Shown here: in pieces, positions 44,783 to 55,963 of the stretch | How the letters are laid out: every line of letters begins with the position of its first letter | Numbering within the stretch: position 1 is the first letter of the stretch | NCBI GenBank assembly: GCA_965278995.1 | Contig: OZ257136.1 | Location: 4,464,001-4,528,000, forward strand | Direction: 5' to 3' | Length of the DNA: 64,000 bases | Origin: JADJYF01 sp965278995 | GTDB taxonomy: Bacteria > Pseudomonadota > Gammaproteobacteria > Ga0077536 | Made by a program: the position numbers and the translations under genes | Notes under the pieces: generated by a model | Databases searched by the model: none | What the model was told of the DNA's origin: nothing | The model's input: only the letters and a program-made list of their open reading frames with translations

Positions 44783-44950
44783 CTAGCAGCCTGTCGGACT
44801 TAGGACGAATCTACTGCGGTGGTGGGATAGCGGTCCATATTCGCGCGCACTCTCGTCAAATAGAACCACTATTCTCCTCGATTGCGCGCTAATCTGTCCT
44901 CGCTCTCCCACGCACCTCGTTACGATTGCCTAAGTCCGACAGGCTGCTAG
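44783..44950. repeat. ~165-bp repeat with near-perfect terminal inverted repeats, copy 2
   Basis: It starts CTAGCAGCCTGTCGGACTTA and ends TAAGTCCGACAGGCTGCTAG, a near-perfect inverted pair. The interior matches copy 1 at 18301-18463. It lies between convergent genes, contains no ORF and may end transcription from both sides. Confidence 0.9.
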
Positions 44951-44968
44951 CCGCACATTTATCCAGTC

Positions 44969-46048
44969 TCAGAACAGACTGGACTGCGGCGCTGGCGGCT
45001 CGATCTCGCGAAAATTCGCCAATCCGATACCCAGCAAACGGTAGCGGGTCGCTGCTGGCAAATCGACTTTGGCCAGCAGCTCGTGCGCAATGCGGGTAAA
45101 CCCGGCTGCAGTACGCGGCGGTTCTGGTGGCGTGTGGCTGCGTGTGACAATGCGAAAATCGCTGGTCTTCAATTTGAGAACGACCGTATGGGCACGACCG
45201 TCCTGCGCGTCGACATGACGCCATACGCGTTCGATCAGTCCGTCGAGCGCGGCGGCAAGCTCAACCAGTGGCAGGTCGCTTTCGAACGTCGTTTCGGCTG
45301 ACAACGAACGGCGTGGTTGATCGGGATCGACCGGGTTGCGATCGATGCCGCGTGCAAGTTGATAGAGGCGCCGGCCGAACTTGCCGAAACGCGCGCGCAA
45401 TGCTTCTTCAGCGTGCTCGCGCAGCGCTGCTACAGTGGTGATGTCGAGTTCGGCGAGCAACGCTTCCGTTCGCTTGCCAACGCCAGGCAGTTTACGTACC
45501 GGCAGGGGCGCCAGGAAGTCGAGCACTTCATGTGGCTGGATGACGAACAGACCATTCGGTTTGCGCCAGTCAGAAGCTATCTTGGCCAGGAATTTATTCG
45601 GCGCGACACCGGCCGAAGCATATAGGCCGGTCTCATCGAGAATGTCGGCGCGAATGTGGCGTGCAACAGCCGTCGCTGTCGCCAGCCCGCGCTTGTTCTC
45701 GGTTACATCGAGATACGCTTCGTCGAGTGACAGCGGTTCGACGAGATCGGTATAGCGGCGGAAAATAGCACGTACATCGTTCGAGACCGCGCGGTAGCGC
45801 GTGAAATCGGGTGGCACGAACACGCCACTCGGGCATAGTCGCTCGGCCCTGCTCGCCGGCATGGCCGAATGCACGCCAAACGCCCGCGCCTCATACGAGG
45901 CCGCGCAAACGACCGAGCGCTTACCGAGCCAAGCGACAATCACCGGGCGCCCGCGCAATTCCGCCCGGTCGCGCTGCTCGACCGAGGCGTAGAACGCATC
46001 CATGTCGACATGGACTATTTTTCGAATGGTGGGGTCGGCGGTACTCAT
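44969..46048 (-). CDS. dinB: DNA polymerase IV
   Basis: The 359-aa Y-family polymerase has metal-binding VHVDMDAFYASVE near the N-terminus and SLDEAYLDVT with the second and third carboxylates around residues 100-110. GVAPNKFLAKIASDWRKP, and the HhH segment PVRKLPGVGKRTEALL, are also typical. The length equals E. coli DinB (351). The C-terminal extension stops at SSLF, a short clamp-binding-like tail. No LexA box is obvious immediately upstream. Confidence 0.96.
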   Translation of the reverse strand: MSTADPTIRKIVHVDMDAFYASVEQRDRAELRGRPVIVAWLGKRSVVCAASYEARAFGVHSAMPASRAERLCPSGVFVPPDFTRYRAVSNDVRAIFRRYTDLVEPLSLDEAYLDVTENKRGLATATAVARHIRADILDETGLYASAGVAPNKFLAKIASDWRKPNGLFVIQPHEVLDFLAPLPVRKLPGVGKRTEALLAELDITTVAALREHAEEALRARFGKFGRRLYQLARGIDRNPVDPDQPRRSLSAETTFESDLPLVELAAALDGLIERVWRHVDAQDGRAHTVVLKLKTSDFRIVTRSHTPPEPPRTAAGFTRIAHELLAKVDLPAATRYRLLGIGLANFREIEPPAPQSSLF

Positions 46049-46066
46049 GTCAGGTGCCCACCTGTG

Positions 46067-46111
46067 AAAAAAAAGGCAGAGCGAGGACCGCTTCCGCGAT
46101 CCCGGTCTGCC
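46067..46111 (-). terminator. Intrinsic terminator after the GGDEF-EAL gene
   Basis: Read on the minus strand, GGCAGA (revcomp of 46106-46111) and TCTGCC (revcomp of 46075-46080) bracket a GC-rich loop and are followed by eight T (46067-46074). It lies 10 nt after the stop of the EAL protein gene and ahead of dinB, so dinB probably has its own promoter. Confidence 0.6.
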
Positions 46112-46120
46112 TATGGTCCG

Positions 46121-48250
46121 CTAGTGGTGATGCAGGGTGCGGATCGAACTTTTGGCCATGCCTTTTTCGCGCAGCAAAAGGGCATGGGCGGATTCTGCGG
46201 GCAGCGGCTTGGAGAACCAGAAGCCCTGGGCGACACGGCAATCGAGATCGCGCAATTTCTGCGCCTGCTCGAGTGTCTCGACACCTTCGGCAATTACTTC
46301 CATGCCGAGCACGCGACCGAGGCTGATCAGCGCATCGACGATGCGCCGGTTTGGATTGCCATCGGCGCTGACGGCGATGAACGAGCGATCGATCTTGATG
46401 GTGTCGTAGTTGAACAGGTTGAGATAGCTGAGTGACGAATAGCCGGTGCCAAAATCGTCGAGATGGAACTTGACGCCGATATTCTGCAGTGCGGTGAGTT
46501 CGCGAATGGTCGCCGCTTCGTGTTGCAGCAGGGCATTCTCGGTAATTTCGAGATGCAGCGCTTCCGGGCGCAGCCCCGTCTCCTGAAGAATCAACATCGT
46601 TCGCGCAGCAAATTCAGGTTCGGAAAACAGTCGTGACGAGATATTCACGCTGATCGAGAGATCGGCGAAGCCCGGATCGGTCACCTGCCACTGGCAGATC
46701 TGCCGGCAGGCCTCGCGCATCATCCACCAGCTCAACGGACCAATGATGCCGGACTCCTCGGCAAGCGGAATGAAATCATCGGGACCAATCAATCCGCGTA
46801 CCGGATGGAACCAGCGCATCAGCGCCTCGAATCCGATCACACGCATGTGCTCGAGCGAGACGATTGGCTGGTAGTAGGCGACGAGTTCATTGCGATTCAA
46901 GGCCGAACGCAAATCAGTTTCGAGTTCGAGACGTTGCAGCGCGGATTCGTGCATGAGGCTGTCGAAAACGGCGTACGAACCGCTGCGGCGGTTCTTGGTG
47001 CGGTACATCGCGAGATCGGCATCGCGCAACAGATCGCCAGGGCGTTCGTACTTCGGGCCGCTCAGGGCGATGCCGATACTGGCCTGCACGTAGATCTCTT
47101 TTTGCGCGATCATGAATTTCTGCGACAGCAGATCGTGTATGCGCTCGGCGACGAGGGTCGCCTCGCTGAGGCCGACGACATCAGTCAATAAAATGGCGAA
47201 CTCGTCGCCACCGAGTCGGGCGACCGAATCACCTGGGCGCAGGAACATACCCAGGCGCCGCCCAAACTCAACCAGCAGTTCGTCACCGGCAGCATGACCA
47301 AGGCTGTCGTTGACGGCCTTGAAGCGATCGAGATCGAGAAACAGCACGGCGAATTTGCGTTTGCGATCGCGACGATGCTGCTTAAGCGCCAGATCGAGCC
47401 GGTCAAGAAACAGATTACGGTTCGGCAAGCCGGTCAACGAATCGTGCAGCGCCTCATGCACGAGCATGGCTTCGGTGGACTTACGATCGCTGATGTCGCT
47501 CAACGAACCGGCGATGCGGGTCGCGCGACCGCCGGTGTCACGCACTGCAACACCTCGGCACAAAACCCAGAGCTGTTGGCCGTGACCGCACTGCATACGG
47601 AATTCGTACTCGAGATGCGGCGTGGCACCGTCAAGATGCGCTTCCAATGCGTTCTTGAGGCCAGCACGATCTTCTTCATGTACGCGATCAAACCAGGTCG
47701 CTGGGGTCGCCGGTGTTTCACTGGAAGCCAGACGCAGCAGTGCCATCCAGCGCGGTGAGTAATGGATTTCATCACGCGTGAGATCCCAGTCCCAGATCCC
47801 GTCTCGCGCGCCGGCAACAGCCAACGCGTAGCGCTGCTCGCTGGCACGCAACGAGGTTTCCGTTTCCTGCCGGGCAATGGCGTAGCGAATCGAGCGATAC
47901 AGGACGTCGGCCTCGATATTGCGCTTGATCAGATAGTCTTGTGCGCCTTCCGCGACGGCAGCGACGGCGCCGACTTCGTCCTCGACGTTGGTCAGAATAA
48001 TGACTGGTATGGTCGGTGCGGCGGCCTTGACGCGATGCAGATTACTGATGCCATTGCCGTCAGGGAGGTTGAGATCGAGCAGAACGATGTCGTATTGCGC
48101 CTGTGCCAGACGCTCGATGCCGAGCTGCATCCGTTGCACGTGTTCGATGGTGCTGTCGCGGTAGGCGGTCCCAGCGAGCAGGCTGCCGATCAGTTCGGCT
48201 TCGACCCGATCGTCCTCGATCAGCAACACGGTGCTTGGCGGCTGGCTCAT
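46121..48250 (-). CDS. Response regulator-PAS-GGDEF-EAL protein
   Basis: In this 709-aa product the receiver domain at 1-125 has acceptor D59 in DIVLLDLNLP. A PAS-like sensory domain lies at ~135-255. GGDEF at residues 347-351 has an intact RxxD inhibitory site (R338-D341) five residues before it. EAL (475-477 in FEALMRW) continues with LDDFGTGYSSL, containing the catalytic Asp and loop. Both c-di-GMP synthase and phosphodiesterase sites look intact. The neighbouring histidine kinase (35 nt upstream) may phosphorylate D59. Confidence 0.94.
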   Translation of the reverse strand: MSQPPSTVLLIEDDRVEAELIGSLLAGTAYRDSTIEHVQRMQLGIERLAQAQYDIVLLDLNLPDGNGISNLHRVKAAAPTIPVIILTNVEDEVGAVAAVAEGAQDYLIKRNIEADVLYRSIRYAIARQETETSLRASEQRYALAVAGARDGIWDWDLTRDEIHYSPRWMALLRLASSETPATPATWFDRVHEEDRAGLKNALEAHLDGATPHLEYEFRMQCGHGQQLWVLCRGVAVRDTGGRATRIAGSLSDISDRKSTEAMLVHEALHDSLTGLPNRNLFLDRLDLALKQHRRDRKRKFAVLFLDLDRFKAVNDSLGHAAGDELLVEFGRRLGMFLRPGDSVARLGGDEFAILLTDVVGLSEATLVAERIHDLLSQKFMIAQKEIYVQASIGIALSGPKYERPGDLLRDADLAMYRTKNRRSGSYAVFDSLMHESALQRLELETDLRSALNRNELVAYYQPIVSLEHMRVIGFEALMRWFHPVRGLIGPDDFIPLAEESGIIGPLSWWMMREACRQICQWQVTDPGFADLSISVNISSRLFSEPEFAARTMLILQETGLRPEALHLEITENALLQHEAATIRELTALQNIGVKFHLDDFGTGYSSLSYLNLFNYDTIKIDRSFIAVSADGNPNRRIVDALISLGRVLGMEVIAEGVETLEQAQKLRDLDCRVAQGFWFSKPLPAESAHALLLREKGMAKSSIRTLHHH

Positions 48251-48284
48251 GCGCGTCCTGCTGCGGAGCTGTTGGTGCGGTCTG

Positions 48285-49724
48285 TCATGCCAGACGGGTC
48301 ACATGACTGGGCGCCTGTGGCAACAGAATATAGAACGTTGCACCGGCGCCGTCAGTAGATTCGACCCAAATTCTTCCGCCATGGCGTTCGACGATGCGCT
48401 TACACAGCGCCAACCCGATACCGGTGCCGGGATATTCGTCGCGGGTATGCAGGCGCTGGCCCATCTCGAATATGCGTTCGCTGTAGGGTTCGGGTATTCC
48501 GATGCCATTGTCGCGGAACGCCAGCCGCCATTCGTTGCCGGTCGCTTCGACCGTGACGCGAAGCGTCGGTCGTTCTCGCCCCCGAAACTTGATCGCGTTG
48601 GAAAGCAGGTTCTGGAACAGGTGCAGCATCTGGTATTCGTCACCGACCGCACTCGGCAGATGATCGGCAACGACCTCGGCGTTCGATTCATCGACCAGGC
48701 CACGCAGATTCTCGATTGCCTGTTCGAGGCAGGCATTGAGATCGACCAGTGTCGGCGAAGTTTCACGTGCTGCCACAGTCAGATACTCGAGCATGCCGTC
48801 GAGCATATTGCTGGCACGGCCAGCACAATCCAGCATCTGTTGCAGCGAGCCGCCCGGGCGCCGCGGCTCGTCTTCGCCCGCTTGCGCCCGGCGTACCAGC
48901 CGCACTATCTGATGCAGCGGTTCTTTCAGATCGTGCGAGAACACCAGCGCGATATCGCGCATCTCCTGCTGGCTGCGTTCCTGCCCTGCCGGATGCTGGA
49001 CCAGGTTACTTACCGGAGCGCGCGCTTCGATCACGCCGACAAACGCCGCAACGATGCTGGCACCGCGACGAACGATCAGGTTTGCGTTGTGGCCGTCACG
49101 TGCACGCAGTGGCAACTGCGTCATGGTGTCAGCAGGTCGCGAAAGAAAATCGCGCCACACGGCGCGCGCTGCGACATCGGCAAGCCAGGGATCGAGTTCG
49201 CCGCCGACCAGTGCGCTGGCATCGACATCAAGTTCATCTTCGAACTGCGCATTCACTGCATCGATGCGGCCCCAGGCATCGGCAGAAAACGCTGGCAACG
49301 GCAGATCGGAAACACGAATGCCGGTCGTTCGCGGTGGCGCTCGTCGATTGCGCGCCAGTACGTCGTTGACGACCTCGGTCAACGCCATGAAACCCGCGCT
49401 GCCTTTGCGCAGCAGACCGTCGAAAGCGAGTCCTGGTTGTGGCAGATGGGAAAGCATGTCTTCGTCGCGGCCGAACAGAACAATGGCGGTGTCCGGACTG
49501 CGCCGCTTCAACACGGCGACGAGCTTCTCGGCACGCGTCCAGCCGACATCGGGCGCGATGATTGCGATATCGAGCGTCTCGCTGGTGACCGCTTCGGCGA
49601 AGTCCATGGCGTCTTCGGCACAAGTGATAGTGGAATCCGGAAGCGCACGTTGCAGCAGCAGAGCTGCCAAATCGCGGTCACTGGGATTCGCGTCGACCAA
49701 CAGGATGGATGGCGAATCCGTCAT
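48285..49724 (-). CDS. Hybrid-like histidine kinase with degenerate receiver
   Basis: The 479-aa product starts with a receiver-like fold (ILLVDANPSDRD), but the phosphoacceptor position has Ala57 in DIAIIAPDV, and the paired acidic residues are DA instead of DD. A PAS-like middle is followed by a HisKA box FSHDLKEPLHQIV with the phosphoacceptor His, and a HATPase domain with DNGIGIPE and GTGIGLALCKRI. The kinase looks active while the receiver is probably a pseudo-receiver. It is transcribed before the GGDEF-EAL protein, a likely target. Confidence 0.9.
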   Translation of the reverse strand: MTDSPSILLVDANPSDRDLAALLLQRALPDSTITCAEDAMDFAEAVTSETLDIAIIAPDVGWTRAEKLVAVLKRRSPDTAIVLFGRDEDMLSHLPQPGLAFDGLLRKGSAGFMALTEVVNDVLARNRRAPPRTTGIRVSDLPLPAFSADAWGRIDAVNAQFEDELDVDASALVGGELDPWLADVAARAVWRDFLSRPADTMTQLPLRARDGHNANLIVRRGASIVAAFVGVIEARAPVSNLVQHPAGQERSQQEMRDIALVFSHDLKEPLHQIVRLVRRAQAGEDEPRRPGGSLQQMLDCAGRASNMLDGMLEYLTVAARETSPTLVDLNACLEQAIENLRGLVDESNAEVVADHLPSAVGDEYQMLHLFQNLLSNAIKFRGRERPTLRVTVEATGNEWRLAFRDNGIGIPEPYSERIFEMGQRLHTRDEYPGTGIGLALCKRIVERHGGRIWVESTDGAGATFYILLPQAPSHVTRLA

Positions 49725-50007
49725 GCGCAGCGTCGGGCCGAATGGAGGCGTTCAAGCATGACGCGATACTAGATCAGCGACGGCTGGGACTTCGCGCTGC
49801 CGGTCCGCATTTAATCTAATTTGACCTCGAGTTGACGATTGCTTACACGAATGCCGTTGCAGCGGCGACTAGCGCCCCGCCGATGGTGGCGCCGATACCA
49901 GCTTCATGGCCAGATATTGTGGTTGCTGGCGGGCTTCAGTACAACACATGGCGGAGCCGATAGCGCATTGAGCGACAGCGCGGCACCGCCAGAGAGGACC
50001 AGGGTAC
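49725..50007. other. Intergenic region upstream of histidine kinase gene
   Basis: These 283 bp separate the histidine kinase start from the benzoate-CoA ligase stop. They should hold the kinase promoter. I see no ORF, hairpin with U-tract or clear promoter motif. Confidence 0.5.
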
Positions 50008-51594
50008 TTAGCCGTTCCGACGGAGCTTGTACCGCTGGATCTTGCCCGTCGCGGTTTTCGGGAGCTCGTCGACGAAGTCGATAGTGCGCGGGTACTTGTA
50101 AGGCGCCAGCAGATCTTTGACATGGGCCTGGAGTGCCTGCGCCAGGGCAGGGTCCGCCATCACCCCGGCCATCGTCACGACATAGGCGGCAGGTTTGATC
50201 AGACCAGCACGGTCTTCGCGTCCGACGACAGCACATTCGAGCACCGCTGGATGCGACGCGAGCGCAGCCTCGACTTCGGCCGGTGCGACGTAGATGCCGC
50301 CGACCTTGAGCATGTCGTCGCTCCGCCCGCAGTAGACGTAATAGCCGTCGCCGTCCTGACGGTACTTGTCGCCGGTGCGCGTCCACTCGCCGAGAAAAGT
50401 CGCGCGGCTGCGCGCACGGTCGTTCCAGTACTGTGCTGCAGCTGTCGGGCCGGCCACCAGCAGCTCGCCGATGTCGCCGGCAGTGACGTCGGTGCCACTG
50501 TCATCGACGAGGCGTGCTCGGTAGCCCGCCACCGGGATACCGGTAGTGCCGTAGCGCAACGCACCCGGTCGATTGCTGAGGAAGATATGCAGCATTTCGG
50601 TCGACCCGATACCGTCGAATATGTCAACGCCGAAATGCGCGCGCCAGCGTACGCCGAGGTCGGCCGGCAGCGCTTCGCCGGCAGACGTGCAGCAGCGCAA
50701 GGCGAGTTCGCCGGGCGCTGGTATCGACTCGGCTGCGAGCAGACTCGCATAGAGTGTCGGGACCCCGTAGAACACGCTGACCCGATGCTCGCGCAGTCGT
50801 CTGAACACGGCGGCTGGTGTTGGTCGCTCTGCCATCAGTACGGTCGTTGCGCCGACTGCCAGCGGGAAACTCAGCGCATTGCCGAGACCATAGGCGAAGA
50901 AGAGTTTTGCGGCCGAAAACACGATGTCCCCGGGGGCAAGCGCGAGGGTCGGCCGGGCATAGAGTTCAGCAGTCAGGATCAGACTCGCGTGAACATGCAC
51001 CGTGCCTTTGGGTTTCCCGGTCGATCCTGAGGAATAAAGCCAGAAGCAGGCCTCGTCGGCGACGGTCTCGGCGAACGCGGTGTGCGGTATCGCCGAGTGC
51101 ATCAGGTTTTCATAGTTGTCCGTGTCCTCATCGCCGCCACAGACGACGACACGCTGCAGGCTGGCAACCCGCCCAATCAGCGCGCGAAAAGTCGCGGCGA
51201 GCGGTGCCGATACGATGGCGATGCACGCTCGGCTGTCGGCCACCATATAGGCGTAATCATCGGACGTAAGCAGCGTATTCACCAACACCGGCACGACGCC
51301 GGCGCGGATGGCGCCAAGAAACACGCACGGTAGTGCGAAGCTATCCTGCATGCAGACGAGCACTCGCTGCTCGGGAGCGAGGCCGGCGGCGAGCAGCCAG
51401 CCGGCAACGCGTGCCGTAGCAGCGTCGAGATCGTCGAACGTGTGCGCTCCGAAGTCGTCGATATAGGCCGCTCGCGGACCACGCCCAGCGTCGAGATTGC
51501 GCCCGATCAGATCCTTCGCGGCGTTATAGTCTCGCGGCAGATCGGTGACCGACAGCGGCGTGCCCGTCTCGACGCGCGCCTCATTCGCAGTCAA
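50008..51594 (-). CDS. bclA: Benzoate-CoA ligase family protein
   Basis: The 528-aa AMP-forming ligase has WLYSSGSTGKPKGTVHVHAS (P-loop), FFAYGLGNALSFPLAVG and CTSAGEALP characteristic of benzoate-CoA ligases, and LPKTATGKIQRYKLRR at the C-terminus. It activates benzoate or a ring-substituted benzoate to the CoA ester, the first step of the box pathway. Its start overlaps the ferredoxin stop by 4 nt. It is the last gene of the minus-strand box operon. Confidence 0.9.
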   Translation of the reverse strand: MTANEARVETGTPLSVTDLPRDYNAAKDLIGRNLDAGRGPRAAYIDDFGAHTFDDLDAATARVAGWLLAAGLAPEQRVLVCMQDSFALPCVFLGAIRAGVVPVLVNTLLTSDDYAYMVADSRACIAIVSAPLAATFRALIGRVASLQRVVVCGGDEDTDNYENLMHSAIPHTAFAETVADEACFWLYSSGSTGKPKGTVHVHASLILTAELYARPTLALAPGDIVFSAAKLFFAYGLGNALSFPLAVGATTVLMAERPTPAAVFRRLREHRVSVFYGVPTLYASLLAAESIPAPGELALRCCTSAGEALPADLGVRWRAHFGVDIFDGIGSTEMLHIFLSNRPGALRYGTTGIPVAGYRARLVDDSGTDVTAGDIGELLVAGPTAAAQYWNDRARSRATFLGEWTRTGDKYRQDGDGYYVYCGRSDDMLKVGGIYVAPAEVEAALASHPAVLECAVVGREDRAGLIKPAAYVVTMAGVMADPALAQALQAHVKDLLAPYKYPRTIDFVDELPKTATGKIQRYKLRRNG

Positions 51595-51905
51595 AACTCG
51601 GGCGCCAGTTTGAGGCGGATGCCATCCAGCGCGTCGCTGAAATCAACCTGGCAGGCTAGACGCGAAGTGGCCTGAAAGTGTCCCGAATCCTCGACCATGA
51701 CCTGTTCATCGGCGGCACGCGGCGCGAGGCGTTCGCTCCACGCTTGATCAACGTAAACATGGCAGGTCGAGCAGATGCATTGTCCGCCGCAGATTGCTTC
51801 GACAGGCAGTCCGCCGTCGCGCAGGACTTCCATCAGACTCAGGCCTTTGCGGGCATCGAGGATATGCTCGACACCTTCTCTATCGGTCGCGTAGACAACG
51901 CCCAT
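51591..51905 (-). CDS. Adrenodoxin-type [2Fe-2S] ferredoxin
   Basis: The 104-aa product has the ligand set C39-x5-C45-x2-C48 and C85; CICSTCHVYVDQAW is like adrenodoxin/putidaredoxin. It carries one extra Cys (C43). It sits between BoxB and the ligase, where box clusters usually hold BoxA. It probably passes electrons to the BoxB diiron centre, possibly from a reductase encoded elsewhere. Confidence 0.9.
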   Translation of the reverse strand: MGVVYATDREGVEHILDARKGLSLMEVLRDGGLPVEAICGGQCICSTCHVYVDQAWSERLAPRAADEQVMVEDSGHFQATSRLACQVDFSDALDGIRLKLAPEF

Positions 51906-51911
51906 GGCTGC

Positions 51912-53333
<1,422 letters not shown>

Positions 53334-53360
53334 GCAGGCGCCCTCGTGACAGTGGCCGCG

Positions 53361-55052
53361 TTAAACGCGGCGTTTTTGAAACAGCGGGCGCTCACCGGTG
53401 CCATACAGCACCAGCGCACCCTGTTCGCCGACTGCGTTCGGACGCTGGAAGATCCAGTTCTGCCACGCCGACAGTCGCGAGAATATTTTTGATTCCATGG
53501 TCTCCGGTCCGGGAAAGCGCAGATTTGCCTCCATGCCGGTCAGTGCATCCGGCGAGAAGCCGGCACGCGCTTCGATGACCATGCGCAATTCGTCTTCCCA
53601 ATCGATGTCATCGGGTGTGAACGTGACCAGCCCCAGTTTCTCCGCACGCTCCGCATTCAGCGGCACGCCGAGCTCGCGTTCGAGCGCAGTCAGACTCGAC
53701 TGGTCATGCAGAAAACGTGCTTCCAGGCGGGTGATGCCGGTGACCATCGCGTAGCATCCGAAGTTGGCGGTGCTGAGCATGAGTGCGGCAGGTGGGGTTT
53801 CGTCGCCCTCGAACCGGCCGGCCAGCATGTAGCTTTGATCGGCGGCGAGCACGAATTCGAGCAGTGTGCCGGCAAAGCAGCTGCCCGGCTGGATGGCAGC
53901 GAGCAGGCTGCGCGCGGAGACATCGAGGCGCTTCAGCACGCGGCGGGTATAGAGCAGAATTTCGCGCACCAGCCAGTGGTCGGCGTTCGCTTCGATCAGC
54001 TCATCAATCGCCAGCACGCTATCGGTGTCGCCGATGCTTTTGAAGATCCAGGTGCCGATTTCCTCTTCGTTGAAGCGAAGATGGAGGATGGCGTCATCGA
54101 GCTCGCGCATCAATGCGAGGAGCCAGAAATCGACACCTGCCTCGATCAGTCCGTCGAGTGTCGCCGGCGAAGCAAGTGCCGGCCCCTTGATCAGAAACGT
54201 CGCCGTGCGCCGGCCGCGATCGATATCAATGTCGAGATTCGCGTAACGCAGCGTGTCGGTGGTCATGCTGCGTGACAGCGGTGTCAGCATCAGTCCGCTG
54301 GCCTGGCCTGGTCGATCGGAGCCTGCCGCCAGGGCCAGTGCACGGTCGCGCACGACGGTATCGAAAGTCGAGGATGGCACAACGGCGTCAACCAGATTCC
54401 AGTCGACAGCGCGTTTTCCACGAATGCCTTCTTCTACCGTGCAGAAAAAATCAGCGCGATCGCGACGCACATGGCGCTTATCGACCAGCCGCGTCAGACC
54501 ACCGGTGCCGGGCAGCACGGCCAACAACGGCAGTTCCGGCAAGGACACCGCGCTGGCGCCGTCGTCTGCCATGATGATCTCGTCGCAGGCCAGTGCCATC
54601 TCGTAGCCGCCACCGGCACAGGATCCTTTGATGGCGCACAGATAGGTCTGATGCGAGTGCGCAGTGGCGTCCTCGATCCCGTTACGCGTTTCATTGGTGA
54701 ATTTGCAGAAATTGACTTTGTGCGCATGCGTTGCGCGACCGAGCATCTTGATGTTGGCGCCAGCGCAGAATACGCGCTCATTCATCGAGTGCAGGACGAC
54801 GCAGCCGACTTCGGGGTGCTCGAAGCGCAGCCGCTGCACCGCATCGTAGAGTTCGATGTCGACACCGAGATCGTAGGAATTCAATTTCAATTCGTAGCCG
54901 GTGCCGAGCGTTGCCTGTTCGCTGACATCGAGTCCGAGCCAGGCGACGTGTCCGTCGAGGCGCAGGCGCCAGTGGTGGTAGCGTTCCGGCGCGGTCTGAA
55001 AGTCTATCGAGCTGGTAGCGCTGCCAGCGTCATCGATTGTCGTCAGAGCCAT
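53361..55052 (-). CDS. boxC: 2,3-epoxybenzoyl-CoA dihydrolase BoxC
   Basis: The 563-aa product has two crotonase-like halves. The N-terminal half has oxyanion-type GSCAGGGYEMALACDEI, and the C-terminal half has the degenerate GSCFAGTLLEFVLAAD. It hydrolyses the epoxide and opens the ring. Its start overlaps the BoxR stop (TGATG), so regulator and enzyme are coupled. Confidence 0.94.
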   Translation of the reverse strand: MALTTIDDAGSATSSIDFQTAPERYHHWRLRLDGHVAWLGLDVSEQATLGTGYELKLNSYDLGVDIELYDAVQRLRFEHPEVGCVVLHSMNERVFCAGANIKMLGRATHAHKVNFCKFTNETRNGIEDATAHSHQTYLCAIKGSCAGGGYEMALACDEIIMADDGASAVSLPELPLLAVLPGTGGLTRLVDKRHVRRDRADFFCTVEEGIRGKRAVDWNLVDAVVPSSTFDTVVRDRALALAAGSDRPGQASGLMLTPLSRSMTTDTLRYANLDIDIDRGRRTATFLIKGPALASPATLDGLIEAGVDFWLLALMRELDDAILHLRFNEEEIGTWIFKSIGDTDSVLAIDELIEANADHWLVREILLYTRRVLKRLDVSARSLLAAIQPGSCFAGTLLEFVLAADQSYMLAGRFEGDETPPAALMLSTANFGCYAMVTGITRLEARFLHDQSSLTALERELGVPLNAERAEKLGLVTFTPDDIDWEDELRMVIEARAGFSPDALTGMEANLRFPGPETMESKIFSRLSAWQNWIFQRPNAVGEQGALVLYGTGERPLFQKRRV

Positions 55053-55963
55053 CAGTCATTGACCTCTTGAGATTCAGTGAAGGCGCGTACTGCGGGCAGG
55101 GCGAGCAGCTCATCCAGCGTCGCCTCGACGGTGCGCGCCGAGGTATCGATGCTGGCATCGGCACGCCCGTAAAGGGAAGCACGTTCAGCCAGAATACGTT
55201 TCAGGTCGGCCATCGCATGCCGATGATCGAGCATCGGCCGGAGATCGCCTTGCTGGACGACGCGCTCCATGTGTTCGCGTGGACTGGCCTTGAGCCAGAT
55301 CGTGTAACAGGCGTCTTGCAGCAGGGCGTACGTTTTCGGTTCGGATACCAGACTGCCGCCCACCGCTATCACGGCGTGTTCGAAGCGCTGCAGACTGTCC
55401 GCGAGTGCGTCGCGCTCATATCGCCGATAGGCCGTCTGCCCGCCGCGCGCGAAAATTTCGGCGACTGGCATACCGGCAGCGCGTTCGATTTCCTGCACGA
55501 GTTCGACGCGCGGCAGACGAAGCTGGCGTGCAAGCGCGGCACCGAGCGTACTTTTACCGGCACCGCGCAGGCCGATCAGCGCGATATGTCGCCGCTCCGA
55601 GTGCCGGTTGCCGGGATCGCGATCGACGACAGCGGCGATCCGTGCGAGTTCAGCGGGATCGGCGCTGCGCAAGCGTTCGCGCAACAATAGGTAGTCGGCA
55701 GAAGGCGACTCAACGGGGTCGATGAGGTCATCGACAGCGACATGTATGGCGTCCGCAATCGCGTTCAGGACCAGGAGTGAGGCATTCCCTTTGCCGCTCT
55801 CGAGCTGCGCCAGGTAGCGCTCCGAGACCCCCGAAGCCTCGGCCAGAATGCGTCGCGACATGCCACGACGCGCCCGCCACTGACGCACGCGCCTGCCAAG
55901 ACGGGCGAGACAGGGGCTCTCGGCGGTAATGGTCGTGTCGGTAGCAGGCGCTGTATTAAGCAT
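55052..55963 (-). CDS. boxR: BoxR-type XRE regulator with shikimate-kinase-like domain
   Basis: In the 303-aa product residues ~20-80 form an XRE helix-turn-helix (SRRILAEASGVSERYLAQLE). The C-terminal part resembles shikimate kinase with Walker A GLRGAGKST (131-139), the ligand-sensing module of BoxR, which responds to benzoyl-CoA. I use ATG 55963; a GTG at 55996 would add 11 residues and reach into the operator-like repeats. The gene is autogenously placed at the head of the box operon, divergent from an amidohydrolase gene. Confidence 0.92.
   Translation of the reverse strand: MLNTAPATDTTITAESPCLARLGRRVRQWRARRGMSRRILAEASGVSERYLAQLESGKGNASLLVLNAIADAIHVAVDDLIDPVESPSADYLLLRERLRSADPAELARIAAVVDRDPGNRHSERRHIALIGLRGAGKSTLGAALARQLRLPRVELVQEIERAAGMPVAEIFARGGQTAYRRYERDALADSLQRFEHAVIAVGGSLVSEPKTYALLQDACYTIWLKASPREHMERVVQQGDLRPMLDHRHAMADLKRILAERASLYGRADASIDTSARTVEATLDELLALPAVRAFTESQEVND

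Noticed and set aside
18301..44950. Insertion sequence or phage remnant for the paired repeats
   Set aside because: Neither copy holds an ORF and no transposase or integrase is nearby; only the palindromic ends and interior are shared.
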